35,757 nt of DNA from Bacillota bacterium. Its GTDB lineage: Bacteria > Bacillota > Limnochordia > DUMW01. Within the stretch, counting starts at the first letter, position 1, and the number at the start of each line of letters is the position of its first letter. The notes under the pieces are model-generated. The model saw only the letters and a list, made by a program, of their open reading frames with translations, did not search any database and was not told the DNA's origin. Below, one piece after another: positions 16,325 to 27,071 of the stretch. The DNA is taken from contig DUMW01000072.1 in the NCBI GenBank assembly GCA_012839765.1, forward strand, positions 1 through 35,757, given 5' to 3'. A program made the translations under genes and the position numbers.

Positions 16325-16691
16325 CAGTTTACACGCTTCCCGGCTTCATCTATTCCCTCAGGAATCCCATACCATGACTTGTCCCCTCAGCCAACCTCAG
16401 AAAGGGCAAACGGCTCTCCCACCCTAGTTCAAAGGCAGGCCCTTTCCCTACACAACAGCACGCCAACGGTTGAAGTCCTTTGCCCTTGGCCTTTGCCATT
16501 GTCTCACCCTGAGGGCAAAAGGATATTGTCCACGCTGACCAGCACAAAGAAGAAAGAACAAGGACTCCATTTTTATCTGTTGAAGAACACGATGAATTGT
16601 CTGCAAACCGGTTGAAAAGGGTACTTGGCAACATCCCGAGGGACATATGAAAAGAAGTCTAAACATGGAAAATGGAAGGAAAGAAGAAGTC
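16325..16691. other. Intergenic stretch with no recognisable gene
   Basis: About 370 bp between the MscS hairpin and the tRNA pair. Open frames of 66-98 codons exist on both strands, but they have no convincing ribosome site, no family signal and unlikely composition. It should contain the tRNA transcript's 3' end, but I see no clean terminator. Confidence 0.5.
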
Positions 16692-16766
16692 TGGTGGGCC
16701 CTGCTGGGTTCGAACCAGCGACCAATGGATTATGAGTCCACTGCTCTGCCGCTGAGCTAAGGGCCC
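16692..16766 (-). tRNA. tRNA-Ile2 (anticodon CAT, lysidine type)
   Basis: A 75-nt cloverleaf with CCA encoded. The acceptor stem is GGGCCCT/AGGGCCC and the anticodon loop is CTCATAA. The body closely resembles E. coli ileX (TTAGCTCAG, GACTCATAATC, TTGGTCGCTGGTTC), so the CAT anticodon is probably converted to lysidine to read AUA. An elongator tRNA-Met is the alternative; it usually shows CTCATAC in this loop. Confidence 0.82.
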
Positions 16767-16767
16767 A

Positions 16768-16842
16768 TGGCTCCCCGGGCTGGACTCGAACCAGCAACCA
16801 CCCGGTTAACAGCCGGGTGCTCTACCATTGAGCTACCGAGGA
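16768..16842 (-). tRNA. tRNA-Asn (GTT)
   Basis: A 75-nt cloverleaf with CCA encoded. The acceptor arms TCCTCGG and CCGGGGA pair, and the anticodon loop is CTGTTAA. It is separated by one base from the next tRNA and shares a promoter with it. Confidence 0.95.
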
Positions 16843-16856
16843 ACGACTCGACTCTA

Positions 16857-16885
16857 ATTATACAAGAAAAGAGCTGGTAGGTCAA
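16857..16885 (-). promoter_or_regulatory. SigA promoter of the tRNA pair
   Basis: On the minus strand, TTGACC (16885-16880), a 17-nt spacer, then TATAAT (16862-16857). It lies 15 nt before tRNA-Asn and just after the rpoD stop. Confidence 0.88.
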
Positions 16886-16902
16886 TCCTCAAAGGATCAA
16901 CC

Positions 16903-17991
16903 CTACTCCAGGAAATCCTTCAACTTCTTACTTCGACTTGGATGGCGCAACTTACGAAGGGCCTTCGCCTCGATTTGACGAATTCGCTCCCTCGTTACAC
17001 CGAACTGCTTCCCTACTTCTTCTAAGGTCCGTGTGCGGCCATCATCTAGGCCAAATCGGAGTCGGAGGACTTTTTGCTCTCTTTCAGTCAAACCTTCTAA
17101 GACTTCTTCTAGCTGTTCCCGCAGCATCTGGAAAGACGCAGCCTCTGCCGGCGCCAAGGCGTCCTGATCCTCGATAAAATCACCCAGGTGACTGTCTTCC
17201 TCTTCGCCGATCGGTGTCTCCAACGATACTGGTTCCTGGGCAATTTTCATAATCTCCCGCACCCGATCACCGGATAGACCCATGGCCTCACCGATCTCCT
17301 CCGGCGTTGGTTCCCGGCCGAGTTCCTGCAGCAACTCCCGCTGTACCCGGTTAAGCTTATTGATGGTCTCCACCATATGCACCGGGATCCGAATAGTACG
17401 GGCCTGATCCGCAATCGCTCTGGTGATCGCCTGGCGAATCCACCAAGTGGCGTAGGTGCTGAACTTAAAGCCCTTACGGTACTCGAACTTTTCTACGGCC
17501 TTCATCAAGCCCATGTTCCCCTCTTGGATCAGGTCCAAAAACAGCATTCCGCGACCCACATATCGCTTGGCGATACTCACGACCAGACGCAAATTCGCCT
17601 CGGCCAACTCCCTTTTGGCTTCCTCATCCCCTTGCTCAATGCGTTTTGCCAATTCCACTTCCTTCTCAGCATCCAACAGGGGAATCCGGCCGATCTCCTT
17701 CAGATACATCCGCACGGGATCATCAAGATCAACAGTATCCGGTACCGACAGATCCAGATCTTCCTCTACGGAGTCTTTACCGTTTTGCGACGCGTCCACC
17801 ACCTCACCATCGGTGGTGATGATATTGATCCCTTCCTTTTCCATCAGCTGATAGATCTCATCAATCTGATCCGGATCCAGATCCACATCCTGCAGCGTAT
17901 CCATGATCTGCTTATAACTCAACTCACCAGCCGATTTACCTTCTACTAGTAAGGACTTCAAGCCGTTAATCTCTGTCAAATCCTTCTTCAT
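16903..17991 (-). CDS. rpoD: RNA polymerase primary sigma factor
   Basis: The housekeeping sigma-70 factor (SigA), 362 residues, the usual size in Firmicutes. A region 1.1 domain occupies about 1-60. Region 1.2 begins [11 protein letters not shown]; region 2 holds [32 protein letters not shown] and the -10-reading helix [15 protein letters not shown]; region 3 contains [12 protein letters not shown]-like sequence; region 4 ends with [20 protein letters not shown]. It follows dnaG by 28 bp in the classic dnaG-rpoD operon. The 17-nt-spaced TTGACA/TATAAT promoters in this window fit its specificity. Confidence 0.97.
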   Translation of the reverse strand: MKKDLTEINGLKSLLVEGKSAGELSYKQIMDTLQDVDLDPDQIDEIYQLMEKEGINIITTDGEVVDASQNGKDSVEEDLDLSVPDTVDLDDPVRMYLKEIGRIPLLDAEKEVELAKRIEQGDEEAKRELAEANLRLVVSIAKRYVGRGMLFLDLIQEGNMGLMKAVEKFEYRKGFKFSTYATWWIRQAITRAIADQARTIRIPVHMVETINKLNRVQRELLQELGREPTPEEIGEAMGLSGDRVREIMKIAQEPVSLETPIGEEEDSHLGDFIEDQDALAPAEAASFQMLREQLEEVLEGLTEREQKVLRLRFGLDDGRTRTLEEVGKQFGVTRERIRQIEAKALRKLRHPSRSKKLKDFLE

Positions 17992-18019
17992 TAGTGCCTC
18001 CCTCCTTTCTGGCTAAAAT

Positions 18020-19846
18020 TCACTGGCCCACATATGATTCTTTCCATTGCATCAGTAATTCCTTGCATTCCCTATACCTTATTAACAAATCCACCAACCT
18101 GTCAAAGTAATCGGCGGCGTTGGTGTTCAAGTTCCGCAATTCCTTCTCCAGGCTGTCGAAACAGCGCTGAAGGTATTGCTCACGCATCCGCTTGACACAG
18201 TCCCTCCAGTCCGGCAAGTTGTCTGGAGTGTCACTGACCAACATTCCTAGAGTCTTTCGAATCTCTTCGTCCTCCACAAGGTCAAAGAGTTGATCGATGC
18301 GCGTGGTGCTACCATAATTGTTTTCGAGAAGCACCGAATATATCCTGCGAAAAATCGGGTGTGCAAAAAATTCTTCGTTGATCGCCTGACGGATCTCCTC
18401 CAAGTACTCCGGATGGGCCAAGGCCCCCTGCAACAGTCTTCTTTCCGCCAAGTACTTGTTGCTTATCCTCCGCTGCCCATAATCTTTACTATTATATCCC
18501 GCTTTTCCAGTTATATGCCGCAGCGGCAACCTTCCTCCTTGCTTCCGTTGATGCCTGGCCACCTCCGCCCGCAATACCTCTACGGGGAGTTCTAGCCAAT
18601 CACTAGCCTTGCCAAGGTAGGTTTCCAGCACCACAGGACTTTCAATACCCAGTAGAATAGGCAAGATCGCCTTCGTTCCATGGATCTGCCAATTGCTGTT
18701 GGCCTTATCCACACCCCGCAAAGCCGCCCGAAGCTTGAAGTCCAACAAAGACAGGGCACTTTCCTCTAGTTGCCGCCAAGCTGGTGCACCATACTTACGA
18801 ATGAAGCTGTCGGGATCCTCCCCCTGAGGCAGATCAATAACCAAAACCTGCAGTCCCTGCCCCGCCAGGATATCCAAGCTGCGCAAGGTAGCTGCCACTC
18901 CCGCCGTATCGGCGTCGAAGGCGACCAACACTGTGTCGCACTCCCTGGCCAACAATCGCGCATGTTCCCTGGTGAAGGCGGTTCCTAACGGGGCCACTAC
19001 GTTGGTGATCCCAAACTGATACAGGCCAATGCAGTCCAAGTACCCTTCTACAATCACCACACGCCTTTGTTGGCGAATGCTAGGCCGAGCCAAGTGCAAC
19101 CCGTATAGGTTGTCCTTCTTGCTGAACACTGGAGATTCAGGCGAGTTAAGGTATTTGGGGCCATCGCCGGCGAGGATCCGACCGCCGAAACCAATGATCC
19201 TTCCCTGAGGATTCCAGATCGGAAACATGATCCGGTGTCGAAAACGATCATAGGTCCGCTGGGTCTTGCTGGACACAGCGAGTAAACCCGCCTCAACGGC
19301 CACTGGTTCATCTATGCCACTGCGCTTCAAGGCACCCTTCAACACCTCGAAGCCGGAAGGAGCATATCCCAATTGGAATTCTTTAATCACCTGGGGACTG
19401 AGCCCACGTTTTGCCAGGTATTCCCGGGCAGGGGCAGCTCGCTTCGTCTCCAGCAGGCAGCGGGCATAAAACTCACCAGCCACTGCATTGGCTGCATAAA
19501 TGGCTTCCAGCCTTCTTTGCTGTTGCTGCTGCTCCGGGGTAAGCTGTTCCGGAATCGTCACACCACACCGTGCAGCCAGAAATCTCACAGCATCGACAAA
19601 CTCTAGGTTTTCAATGTCCATGATAAAGTTAAAAACATTTCCACCGGCACCGCAGCCGAAACAGTAATATAGCTGCTTTTCCGCCGAAACGGTGAAGGAC
19701 GGTGTCCTTTCGGAATGAAAGGGACAAAGCCCTAGGTGATTCTTGCCCCTTTGCCGTAGTTCCACATAATTGGAAATCACATCGATGATATCACTGCGGA
19801 CGCGGACCTCCTCGATCAACTTTTTGGTGAGGAGGGGAACCACCAA
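18020..19846 (-). CDS. dnaG: DNA primase
   Basis: Synthesises RNA primers at the replication fork; 608 residues, normal for the family. The CHC2 zinc ribbon is at about 41-66 (CPFHSERTPSF, then YYCFGCGAGG). The TOPRIM core has VIVEGYLDCIGLYQFG (around 263-278) and the metal-binding DADTAG (around 313-318). The remaining C-terminal part should be the helicase-binding domain and is less conserved. The start is TTG 19846 or GTG 19843; AAGGAAGG lies 7-10 nt upstream. rpoD follows, as in most Firmicutes. Confidence 0.97.
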   Translation of the reverse strand: MVVPLLTKKLIEEVRVRSDIIDVISNYVELRQRGKNHLGLCPFHSERTPSFTVSAEKQLYYCFGCGAGGNVFNFIMDIENLEFVDAVRFLAARCGVTIPEQLTPEQQQQQRRLEAIYAANAVAGEFYARCLLETKRAAPAREYLAKRGLSPQVIKEFQLGYAPSGFEVLKGALKRSGIDEPVAVEAGLLAVSSKTQRTYDRFRHRIMFPIWNPQGRIIGFGGRILAGDGPKYLNSPESPVFSKKDNLYGLHLARPSIRQQRRVVIVEGYLDCIGLYQFGITNVVAPLGTAFTREHARLLARECDTVLVAFDADTAGVAATLRSLDILAGQGLQVLVIDLPQGEDPDSFIRKYGAPAWRQLEESALSLLDFKLRAALRGVDKANSNWQIHGTKAILPILLGIESPVVLETYLGKASDWLELPVEVLRAEVARHQRKQGGRLPLRHITGKAGYNSKDYGQRRISNKYLAERRLLQGALAHPEYLEEIRQAINEEFFAHPIFRRIYSVLLENNYGSTTRIDQLFDLVEDEEIRKTLGMLVSDTPDNLPDWRDCVKRMREQYLQRCFDSLEKELRNLNTNAADYFDRLVDLLIRYRECKELLMQWKESYVGQ

Positions 19847-19879
19847 GCAACACCTTCCTTCCTTACATAATACTTAACT

Positions 19880-19908
19880 TAACAGTATTTCTACATTCGC
19901 CATGTTGC
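19880..19908 (-). promoter_or_regulatory. Possible SigA promoter of dnaG-rpoD
   Basis: On the minus strand, TTGCAA (19908-19903), a 17-nt spacer, then TACTGT (19885-19880), about 34 nt before the primase start. The -10 is imperfect. Confidence 0.45.
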
Positions 19909-19994
19909 AACTATATCCTGCTTACCGAACAAAGGTTTTTCTCACCCTTCTCCCCATGGTCTTCGTTGTGCCGCCAGCCCTGAATCTTACAGCC

Positions 19995-20987
19995 TCATCT
20001 GGGCCCTCGGCTGGGAAGAAACAATCTTTGGTACTCATAAAGGGCGTAACGGTCTGTCATCCCCGCGATGTAATCCTTTGCCAATACGGCCGGATCCTCC
20101 TCGGAAATCTCCAGATGCTCGTGGGGAATCTCTGGATGCAAGACATAGTAGTCATACAGACGTCCCAAAAGTCCCGCCACCTTCTCCTCTTCCTCCAAGG
20201 CCCTCGGGGCCATGTACACCCGCCGAAACAGGAACTGTCGCAACTGTTCAGTGGCCTGGGCCAGCTTTCGACTAAAGCCTAGCTGTCCTTTGCCGCAACT
20301 GTTTTCAACCAAGTCCTGGACCATCAGATTAATCCGTTGTCCTCGCAAGGGGGACCAACCTGCGGGAAGATCCCTTTCCTTGATGAGCCCCGCCCGGACC
20401 GCATCCTCCAGATCATGGTTCACATAGGCGATACGGTCACAGATCCGCACTACCTGCCCCTCTAAGGTGGCCGGTTCCCGCTCTCCGGTATGACAGAGAA
20501 TCCCATCCCGTACTTCCCAGGTGAGATTCAAGCCAAATCCACCTAGACTGGTCTCCAGGACGTCCACTACCCGCAGGCTTTGCTCATTATGCCGAAACCC
20601 CGGCCCAAAAAGCTGATCTAAAGCCCGCTCCCCCCCATGTCCAAAGGGAGTATGGCCAAGGTCATGGCCTAAGGCGATGGCTTCGGTCAAGTCCTCGTTC
20701 AGGCGCAAGGCCCGGGCCACGGTCCGGCTAATCTGAGCCACCTCCAAGGTATGGGTAAGTCGGGTCCGGTAATGATCTCCCTCCGGTGCAATGAAAACCT
20801 GGGTCTTATGCTTCAACCGTCGGAAGGCATTACAATGGATAATCCGGTCCCGATCCCGCTGGAAGGCCGTTCTCAGTTCACATTCCCTCTCAGGTACAGC
20901 CCTCCCTGCGGAACGATGGCTCTTACATGCTAACGGAGATAAGTATTTCTCCTCAAATTCCTCTTGATGCCGCCTGGTATTAATCAT
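19995..20987 (-). CDS. Deoxyguanosinetriphosphate triphosphohydrolase-like protein (HD domain)
   Basis: A protein of 330 residues from the preferred ATG at 20987 (MINTRRHQEE). dGTPase-family HD enzymes cut dNTPs into nucleoside and triphosphate. Motifs seen: RDRDRIIHCNAFRRLKHKTQVF, RLTHTLEVAQ and the metal-binding HD pair ALGHDLGHTPFGHGGE, then DGILCHTGE and CDRIAYVNHDLEDA. This is the shorter, bacterial 'dGTPase-like' type common in Firmicutes, upstream of dnaG-rpoD. A longer reading to 21053 would run into the ppdK terminator and is rejected. Confidence 0.92.
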   Translation of the reverse strand: MINTRRHQEEFEEKYLSPLACKSHRSAGRAVPERECELRTAFQRDRDRIIHCNAFRRLKHKTQVFIAPEGDHYRTRLTHTLEVAQISRTVARALRLNEDLTEAIALGHDLGHTPFGHGGERALDQLFGPGFRHNEQSLRVVDVLETSLGGFGLNLTWEVRDGILCHTGEREPATLEGQVVRICDRIAYVNHDLEDAVRAGLIKERDLPAGWSPLRGQRINLMVQDLVENSCGKGQLGFSRKLAQATEQLRQFLFRRVYMAPRALEEEEKVAGLLGRLYDYYVLHPEIPHEHLEISEEDPAVLAKDYIAGMTDRYALYEYQRLFLPSRGPR

Positions 20988-21040
20988 TACATCCCACCAC
21001 CCTGGAATCGAGGTTGGCCGGACCATTAAACTCGAGGACT

Positions 21041-21067
21041 GAAAAGCCCGCACCAGAGGGTGCGGGC
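21041..21067 (-). terminator. Intrinsic terminator of ppdK
   Basis: On the minus strand, GCCCGCACC and GGTGCGGGC pair across a CTCT loop and are followed by four T. It is 28 bp past the ppdK stop. Confidence 0.88.
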
Positions 21068-21095
21068 CAATTACTCACAGTCTAAACCCCATACC

Positions 21096-23723
21096 CTACC
21101 GAGCTTGCTCCTTGATCTTGGCTTGAGCAGCGGCCAGCCTGGCAATGGGCACACGATAGGGCGAGCAGCTTACATAGTCAAGACCCACACCATGGCAGAA
21201 CTCAACGGATGCTGGGTCGCCACCGTGCTCACCGCAGATACCCAGTTTCAGCTCTGCTTTCACCGAGCGGCCCTTTTGCGCAGCCATCTGCACCAGCTGT
21301 CCCACCCCGACTACATCAAGGGTCTGGAAGGGATCCTTCTCCAAGATGCCCTTTTCCTTGTAGTCGTCGAGGAACTTGGCATCGTCCCGGCTGAACCCGA
21401 AGGTCATCTGGGTCAGGTCGTTGGTACCGAAGGAGAAGAAGTCAGCCTCAGTTGCAATCTGGTCAGCGGTTAGCGCCGCCCTAGGCACTTCGACCATGGT
21501 ACCAATATGATACTCCAACTCCACGCCAAACTCCTGCATTACAGCCTTGGCAACCTCTTCGCACTCTTTGCGGAGGTACTTAAGCTCTTCCACCTTACCC
21601 ACCAAGGGGATCATGACCTCGGGGATGATGGTGTAGCCTTCCTTCGTTAGCTCGCAGGCCGCTTCGAAGATAGCCCGAACCTGCATCCGGTAGATCTCCG
21701 GATAGGTGACGCCCAACCGGCAGCCCCGATGACCCAACATGGGGTTGAACTCCTTGAGGGCTTCCACCTTCGCCGCCAACACTTCCTCGCTCACACCCAA
21801 CTCTGCGGCCACCTTCTTCCGGATCGCACCATCATGGGGCAAGAACTCGTGCAACGGCGGATCCAGCAACCGGATGGTCACCGGCAGATCTTTCATTACC
21901 TTGAAAATACCCAGGAAGTCTTCCTTCTGATAGGGCAGGATCTTGGCTAAGGCCTTCTTCCGGGCTTCGGTGTCTTCGGCTAAGATCATCTCCCGCACCG
22001 CCATAATCCGGTCTTCACCAAAGAACATGTGCTCAGTGCGGCAAAGTCCGATACCCTCAGCGCCAAAGTTGCGGGCTGCCTGTGCGTCAGCCGGTGTGTC
22101 GGCGTTGGCCCGTACCTTTAGTCTCCGTACTTCATCGGCCCAACCGAGCAGGGTACCCAGATCGCCACCCAATTCCGCCTGGACCAATTCCACCTGACCC
22201 AGGATCACTTCCCCGGTGCTGCCGTTGAGGGTAATCCAATCGCCTTTCTTCACTACGTGTCCAGCAATGGTGCACTGCCCAGCGGCTTCGTTCACCACTA
22301 CGTCGGCACAACCGGCCACACAGCACTTGCCCATACCCCGTGCCACAACAGCCGCGTGGGAGGTCATGCCACCACGGGCAGTGAGAATACCTTCAGCCAC
22401 GTGCATACCGCCAATATCCTCTGGAGAGGTCTCGGTACGGACCAGGATCACCTTTTCTCCAGCCGCAGCAAGCTCTTCGGCCTCGTCGGGATCGAAGACC
22501 ACACGTCCCACCGCTGCACCTGGGGATGCGGGTAATCCCTTGGCGGCCACTTCATACTTGGCAGTGGGGCTAATCTGGGGATGCAACAGCTGATCCAGCT
22601 GGGCCGGCTCAACACGAAGCAGGGCAGTCTCCTTGTCGATAAGCCCCTCCTTAACCATATCCACGGCGATCTTCACCGCGGCTTTGGCGGTACGCTTCCC
22701 GGCACGGGTCTGGAGCATATACAGTTTACCCTCTTGGATGGTAAACTCAATGTCCTGCATATCCTTGTAGTGGTTCTCCAGGCGCTGATAGATTTCCACC
22801 AGCTCCTGGTAGATCTCCGGCATTTCCTCGGCCAGGTCACTAATGGGATGCGGTGTCCTGATTCCGGCCACCACGTCCTCACCCTGCGCATTCATCAGGT
22901 ACTCACCGTAGAACTCTTTCTCTCCGGTGGAGGGGTTCCGGGTAAAAGCTACACCGGTTCCGGAATTGTCGCCCATGTTACCAAAGACCATGGTCTGAAT
23001 GTTCACCGCGGTACCCCAGTGGCCAGGAATGTTGTTGATCTCCCGATACTTGATTGCCCGCGGATTGTTCCAGGAGTTGAACACCGCGTTGATCGCCCCG
23101 TAAAGCTGCTCCACAGGATCCGCAGGGAAACTGCGGCCGATTTCTTTCTCCACAAGGGCCTTGTACTCTGCCACCACTTCCTTCAGGTCAGCGGCAGTGA
23201 GATCGGTGTCCAGGGCCGCGCCCTTGGCCTGCTTCTTCGCCTCCAAGATCGCTTCGAACTTGGCATGCTCAATCCCTAGAACTACGTCGCCATACATCTG
23301 GATAAAGCGTCGATAGCTATCATAGGCGAAACGCTCGTTGTTAGACTGCTTGACCAAGCCCTGGACCGTCTCGTCGTTCAGACCCAGGTTCAACACCGTA
23401 TCCATCATACCGGGCATGGAAACCCGGGCACCGGAACGGACGGAAAAGAGCAACGGGTTCTCCGGAGAACCGAAGGTGGCATTCATCAGTTCTTCCACCT
23501 TCTTCAAATTCTCTTTGACCTGTTCTTCCAAGCCCGCAGGCCACTGTTTGTTGTTCTCGTAGTATTCCACACAGGCCTCGGTGGTGATGGTGAAACCCGG
23601 TGGTACAGGAATGCCCAGCTTAGCCATTTCCGCCAAGTTGGCACCCTTACCTCCTAGCAAGTTCCGCATGGTGGCGTCCCCTTCGGAATTGGGGCCACCG
23701 AAAAAGTAAACCCACTTTTTCAT
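21096..23723 (-). CDS. ppdK: Pyruvate, phosphate dikinase
   Basis: Interconverts pyruvate + ATP + Pi and phosphoenolpyruvate + AMP + PPi, in glycolysis or gluconeogenesis of many anaerobes. The length of 875 residues is standard. The nucleotide-binding domain opens with [22 protein letters not shown], and the phosphate-carrying His is in [16 protein letters not shown] (around 450-465). The PEP/pyruvate barrel shows [35 protein letters not shown] and, near the end, the catalytic Cys region [29 protein letters not shown] lies about 6 nt before the ATG. It lies between glyS and the dGTPase-like gene. Confidence 0.98.
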   Translation of the reverse strand: MKKWVYFFGGPNSEGDATMRNLLGGKGANLAEMAKLGIPVPPGFTITTEACVEYYENNKQWPAGLEEQVKENLKKVEELMNATFGSPENPLLFSVRSGARVSMPGMMDTVLNLGLNDETVQGLVKQSNNERFAYDSYRRFIQMYGDVVLGIEHAKFEAILEAKKQAKGAALDTDLTAADLKEVVAEYKALVEKEIGRSFPADPVEQLYGAINAVFNSWNNPRAIKYREINNIPGHWGTAVNIQTMVFGNMGDNSGTGVAFTRNPSTGEKEFYGEYLMNAQGEDVVAGIRTPHPISDLAEEMPEIYQELVEIYQRLENHYKDMQDIEFTIQEGKLYMLQTRAGKRTAKAAVKIAVDMVKEGLIDKETALLRVEPAQLDQLLHPQISPTAKYEVAAKGLPASPGAAVGRVVFDPDEAEELAAAGEKVILVRTETSPEDIGGMHVAEGILTARGGMTSHAAVVARGMGKCCVAGCADVVVNEAAGQCTIAGHVVKKGDWITLNGSTGEVILGQVELVQAELGGDLGTLLGWADEVRRLKVRANADTPADAQAARNFGAEGIGLCRTEHMFFGEDRIMAVREMILAEDTEARKKALAKILPYQKEDFLGIFKVMKDLPVTIRLLDPPLHEFLPHDGAIRKKVAAELGVSEEVLAAKVEALKEFNPMLGHRGCRLGVTYPEIYRMQVRAIFEAACELTKEGYTIIPEVMIPLVGKVEELKYLRKECEEVAKAVMQEFGVELEYHIGTMVEVPRAALTADQIATEADFFSFGTNDLTQMTFGFSRDDAKFLDDYKEKGILEKDPFQTLDVVGVGQLVQMAAQKGRSVKAELKLGICGEHGGDPASVEFCHGVGLDYVSCSPYRVPIARLAAAQAKIKEQAR

Positions 23724-23958
23724 CAGAATCTTTCCTCCTTGTCAGCACACACAGCCCTGATGCTAACGGACGCAACTGGCAGCTCCGTCGCGCGCAATCC
23801 CAAGGACGTGGTTACTGGTTTTTCGTGATTGCACAACAGCTGCACCGCAGGGTGCGACTCTATATGGAAGGGACAAGCCCGGCTTAGAGTAAACACCTCC
23901 AGGTATATTCGGTAAAAGACACCAATCTCCTTCTTGTCAAGTGTAATTGTTGACAACT
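23724..23958 (-). promoter_or_regulatory. Leader region of ppdK with possible promoter
   Basis: A 235-bp gap. On the minus strand a TTGACA (23940-23935) has only a poor -10 (TTTTAC) 17 nt downstream, so the promoter call is weak. A small hairpin (GCACC/GGTGC) lies in the leader. I see no known riboswitch. Confidence 0.3.
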
Positions 23959-26028
23959 TTAGCTGGCCCGAATGGCCTTCAAGTTCCCCAGGGTGGACAA
24001 CACCGCCGACAAAGCCGCCAACAAGCCCAAGCGGTTCTGCCGGACAGCCTCATCCTCTGCCATGACCAAAACCTCGTCGAAGAAACGGTCCACAGGCCGG
24101 GTCAACTGCAGCAGACTCTGCACCACTTTCTGGTATGCACCGTTGGCCAGATGTTCCTCTACCTCCACCGCGACCCGGGAGAAGACTTCATACAGCTCCT
24201 TCTCCGCCGCTTCGACAAATAGGCTGGGATCCACCTTCGAACCGGTGGCCTTAGCCGCTAAGTTGGTTACGCGTTCGTGGGCTTTCAGCAAAGGAGCCAG
24301 TTCTCCCCCTTGCAAAGCCTCGTGGAGTACAACTCCCCGGGCCAACACATCGCGCACCGGACCAACCCCCTGTGCCAGGACGGCATCCACCACATCGTAA
24401 GGAAGCCCGTAGACCTCCTCTAAAATCCGCTGGAAGCGCGCCTGGAAAAACTCGGCTACTTCCCCGGGCACTTCCGCCGCAAAGGTCTGGGTCTCCGCAT
24501 ACAAGGCATAGGAGCGCTGGATCAACTCCAGCAGATCCACGGGCAGGTCGTGCTCCAGGATGATCGTTAGGATGGCCGCGGCCTGCCGGCGCAGGGCGTA
24601 GGGATCCTGGGACCCTGTGGGCCGCAGGCCCACACCGAAACAACCTACAATGGTGTCCATGCGGTCAGCAATACCTACGATGGCACCGGGCAGGGTCTGG
24701 GGCAGATGGTCATCGGCAAAACGTGGCAGGTAATGTTCGTAGATCGCCACCGCCACCGCTTTGGGTTCCCCATCCTGCAGAGCATATTCACGACCCATGA
24801 CCCCTTGGAGTTCCGGGAATTCCCCCACCATATTGGTGACTAGATCCGCCTTGGCTAGATAGGCGGCTTCCAAGGCGCTGGCTTTGGATTCTTCGTCCAG
24901 GCCCACTTTCCCGGCTAAGTAATCAACAAGGGCGCGGGTCCGTTCCATCTTCTCATAGATGGTACCTAGTTTCTCTTGGAAAACCACCTTCTTCAATTCC
25001 TCGACCCTGGAACGTAGGGAACGTTTCCGGTCTTCATCGTAGAAAAACCGCGCATCGTCCAACCGGGCTTTGAGCACCCGCTCATTACCCCGGGTAATCA
25101 CATCCAGGTGCGCTTCGGAACCATTGTGGACCGCAATAAACTTGGGAAGCAACTTGCCCTGTTGATCCCTCAGGGCAAAATACCGCTGGTGTTCCTGCAT
25201 CGGTGTGATCAACACCTCTTCAGGCAAGGCTAAGTAAGCGGGATCGAAACTGCCACACAAGGCGGTGGGAAACTCCACCAAGTGAACAATCTCCTCCAGC
25301 AGCCCATCGGCAGCCACCACCGTACCTCCCACCTGTTTTCCCAGTTGGTCAATCTGCGTCTTGATCAGCTCTTTGCGTTCTTCTTGGTCCACAACTACCC
25401 ATGCCCCTTTGAGGGCCTTCCGGTAGGCTTTGGGTTCCGGTATCTCCACCGGGCCCGGGTGCAAAAAGCGATGCCCATAGCTATTATTACCACTCTGTAC
25501 TCCAGCATACTGGATCTGGAGAACCCGATCTCCATACAGGGCCAGAAGCCAGCGGATCGGACGGGCGAACCGCTCTTTGGTCGCCCAGCGCATGGATTTG
25601 GGAAAGCCCAATTGGGCGATGATCTGTTCCAGGATGCTAGGCAACAGTTCTTCGGTGGCCGCCCCGGTCTGTCTAAGCACCGCGTAAACGTAATCTCCAC
25701 CGGGTGTGCTCTTCACCACCAGCTCCTCGGGGGCTAGTCCCTGGTTCTTGGCAAAACCGAGGGCTGCTTTGGTGGGGGCACCGTCGGCATCGAAGGCCAC
25801 CCGGGCCGGTGGTCCCTTTATCTCTTCTTCCAGGTCCGCCTGTTTTTCCGCGACATCCTCCACCACAAGGGCCAACCGGCGGGGAGTACCGTAGGAACTG
25901 ACAGTACCAAAGGTAATGCGGGATTCGGTAAGCAGTTCCCGGGCCCGCTCTTTCAGTTGCTCCAGCACACCGGGGATAAACCGCGCCGGCAGCTCTTCAC
26001 AACCAATTTCCAGTAAAAGATCACGCAT
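23959..26028 (-). CDS. glyS: Glycyl-tRNA synthetase beta subunit
   Basis: The beta subunit of the heterotetrameric (alpha2beta2) bacterial glycyl-tRNA synthetase, 689 residues. It opens with [17 protein letters not shown], and has [16 protein letters not shown] and [12 protein letters not shown] in the N-terminal half. [23 protein letters not shown] lies in the centre, then a degenerate HD-like part ([19 protein letters not shown]). The C-terminal end is the helical anticodon-binding (DALR-like) domain. ATG 26028 has GGGAGGTGG 6-7 nt upstream and overlaps the glyQ end by 8 bp. A longer reading to 26073 is not supported. Confidence 0.97.
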   Translation of the reverse strand: MRDLLLEIGCEELPARFIPGVLEQLKERARELLTESRITFGTVSSYGTPRRLALVVEDVAEKQADLEEEIKGPPARVAFDADGAPTKAALGFAKNQGLAPEELVVKSTPGGDYVYAVLRQTGAATEELLPSILEQIIAQLGFPKSMRWATKERFARPIRWLLALYGDRVLQIQYAGVQSGNNSYGHRFLHPGPVEIPEPKAYRKALKGAWVVVDQEERKELIKTQIDQLGKQVGGTVVAADGLLEEIVHLVEFPTALCGSFDPAYLALPEEVLITPMQEHQRYFALRDQQGKLLPKFIAVHNGSEAHLDVITRGNERVLKARLDDARFFYDEDRKRSLRSRVEELKKVVFQEKLGTIYEKMERTRALVDYLAGKVGLDEESKASALEAAYLAKADLVTNMVGEFPELQGVMGREYALQDGEPKAVAVAIYEHYLPRFADDHLPQTLPGAIVGIADRMDTIVGCFGVGLRPTGSQDPYALRRQAAAILTIILEHDLPVDLLELIQRSYALYAETQTFAAEVPGEVAEFFQARFQRILEEVYGLPYDVVDAVLAQGVGPVRDVLARGVVLHEALQGGELAPLLKAHERVTNLAAKATGSKVDPSLFVEAAEKELYEVFSRVAVEVEEHLANGAYQKVVQSLLQLTRPVDRFFDEVLVMAEDEAVRQNRLGLLAALSAVLSTLGNLKAIRAS

Positions 26029-26911
26029 CCTGGACCACCTCCCTTTCTTTGAGCAGAGGAAAGCCCAGTTCATTCCGTTGTTTTAGGTAGACCTGGGCTG
26101 CCACCCGGGCCAAATCCCTTACCCGGGCAATATACCCGGTTCGTTCGGTGACACTGACAGCGCCTCGGGCATCCAACAGGTTGAAAATATGAGAGCATTT
26201 GAGGATATAATCATACGCGGGGAGGACAAGGTCCTGGTGCAAAAGTCTTTCCGCCTCCGCCTCATAGCTGCTGAATAGCTGGAACAACAGTGTCACATCG
26301 GCCACGTCGAAGTTATAGCGGGAGAACTGGACCTCGTTTTCTTTGAAAAGCTCTCCGTAGGTGATCCTGTCGGCCCATTCCAGGGCGAACAGGTCATCTT
26401 CTCCCTGGATGTACATGGCCAACCGCTCCAGGCCATAGGTAATCTCCACAGAGATGGGATCCAGATCCTGTCCTCCCACCTGCTGAAAATAAGTATACTG
26501 GGTGATCTCCATGCCATCGAGCCACACTTCCCAGCCCAGTCCCCACGCGCCCAAGGTGGGCGACTCCCAGTCATCCTCCACGAAGCGAATGTCGTGTTCT
26601 AAGGGATTAATGTCCAGGGCCTTAAGACTTTCCAGGTAGATCTCCTGAATATTCTCCGGCACGGGCTTCATGATCACCTGGTATTGGTAATAGTGTTGCA
26701 GCCGATTGGGGTTTTCACCGTAACGTCCGTCCGCAGGCCTCCTGCAGGGTTGAACGTACGCCACGTTCCACGGCTCGGGACCAAGCACGCGCAAAAAGGT
26801 AGCCGGTGCCATCGTCCCAGCCCCTACTTCCATATCGTAGGGCTGCGCGATTACACATCCTTGTCCAGCCCAGAACTTCTGCAGCCGGAAAACCATTTCT
26901 TGCAGATTCAT
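26021..26911 (-). CDS. glyQ: Glycyl-tRNA synthetase alpha subunit
   Basis: The catalytic class II subunit that activates glycine; 296 residues, as in Bacillus. Motifs seen: the opening [24 protein letters not shown], the [25 protein letters not shown] block with the ATP-binding arginines, and [26 protein letters not shown] 26911 has an AAGG about 8 nt upstream; the extra six codons to 26929 would lie over the leader hairpin side. It is coupled to glyS by an 8-bp overlap. A promoter and an attenuator-like hairpin precede it. Confidence 0.97.
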   Translation of the reverse strand: MNLQEMVFRLQKFWAGQGCVIAQPYDMEVGAGTMAPATFLRVLGPEPWNVAYVQPCRRPADGRYGENPNRLQHYYQYQVIMKPVPENIQEIYLESLKALDINPLEHDIRFVEDDWESPTLGAWGLGWEVWLDGMEITQYTYFQQVGGQDLDPISVEITYGLERLAMYIQGEDDLFALEWADRITYGELFKENEVQFSRYNFDVADVTLLFQLFSSYEAEAERLLHQDLVLPAYDYILKCSHIFNLLDARGAVSVTERTGYIARVRDLARVAAQVYLKQRNELGFPLLKEREVVQDA

Positions 26912-26930
26912 TACTGTCCCTTCTTTCAAT

Positions 26931-26971
26931 AGAAAAACCTTTCGTCTCTTTATCCTAAGGAAACGAAAGGT
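26931..26971 (-). terminator. Terminator-like hairpin in the glyQ leader
   Basis: On the minus strand, arms ACCTTTCGT (26971-26963) and ACGAAAGGT (26945-26937) pair perfectly around a 17-nt loop and run into TTTTTC. It ends about 20 nt before the glyQ start, between promoter and gene, so it could act as an attenuator. Confidence 0.75.
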
Positions 26972-27025
26972 CGTCTCTGGGGCCGAACCAATCCTCTAAC
27001 CCCATCTCTACGCATCCGTAGAACG

Positions 27026-27054
27026 AATATAACAAACTTGAGAAAACATGTCAA
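27026..27054 (-). promoter_or_regulatory. SigA promoter of glyQS
   Basis: On the minus strand, TTGACA (27054-27049), a 17-nt spacer, then TATATT (27031-27026). A leader of about 110 nt follows. It carries a CTACG/CGTAG hairpin, a GGGG/CCCC pairing and the terminator, but I see no T-box AGGGTGG-type block. Confidence 0.9.
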
Positions 27055-27071
27055 CTTCCAAGGACAGGGGG

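Noticed and set aside
16350-16646. 98-codon minus-strand frame between the MscS gene and the tRNAs
   Set aside because: No ribosome site, no domain, and a cysteine/serine-rich composition unlike neighbouring genes.
16692-16766. Reading the CAT tRNA as elongator or initiator tRNA-Met
   Set aside because: The body and the loop CTCATAA resemble tRNA-Ile2; the initiator features (a mismatched first acceptor pair, GGG/CCC in the anticodon stem) are absent. Elongator Met remains a minor possibility.
16573-16797. Frame through the tRNA genes
   Set aside because: It is simply a translation of tRNA-Ile2 and part of tRNA-Asn.
23723-23956. 77-codon minus-strand frame in the ppdK leader
   Set aside because: TTG start without a ribosome site, overlaps the possible promoter and the ppdK start, and shows no recognisable domain.
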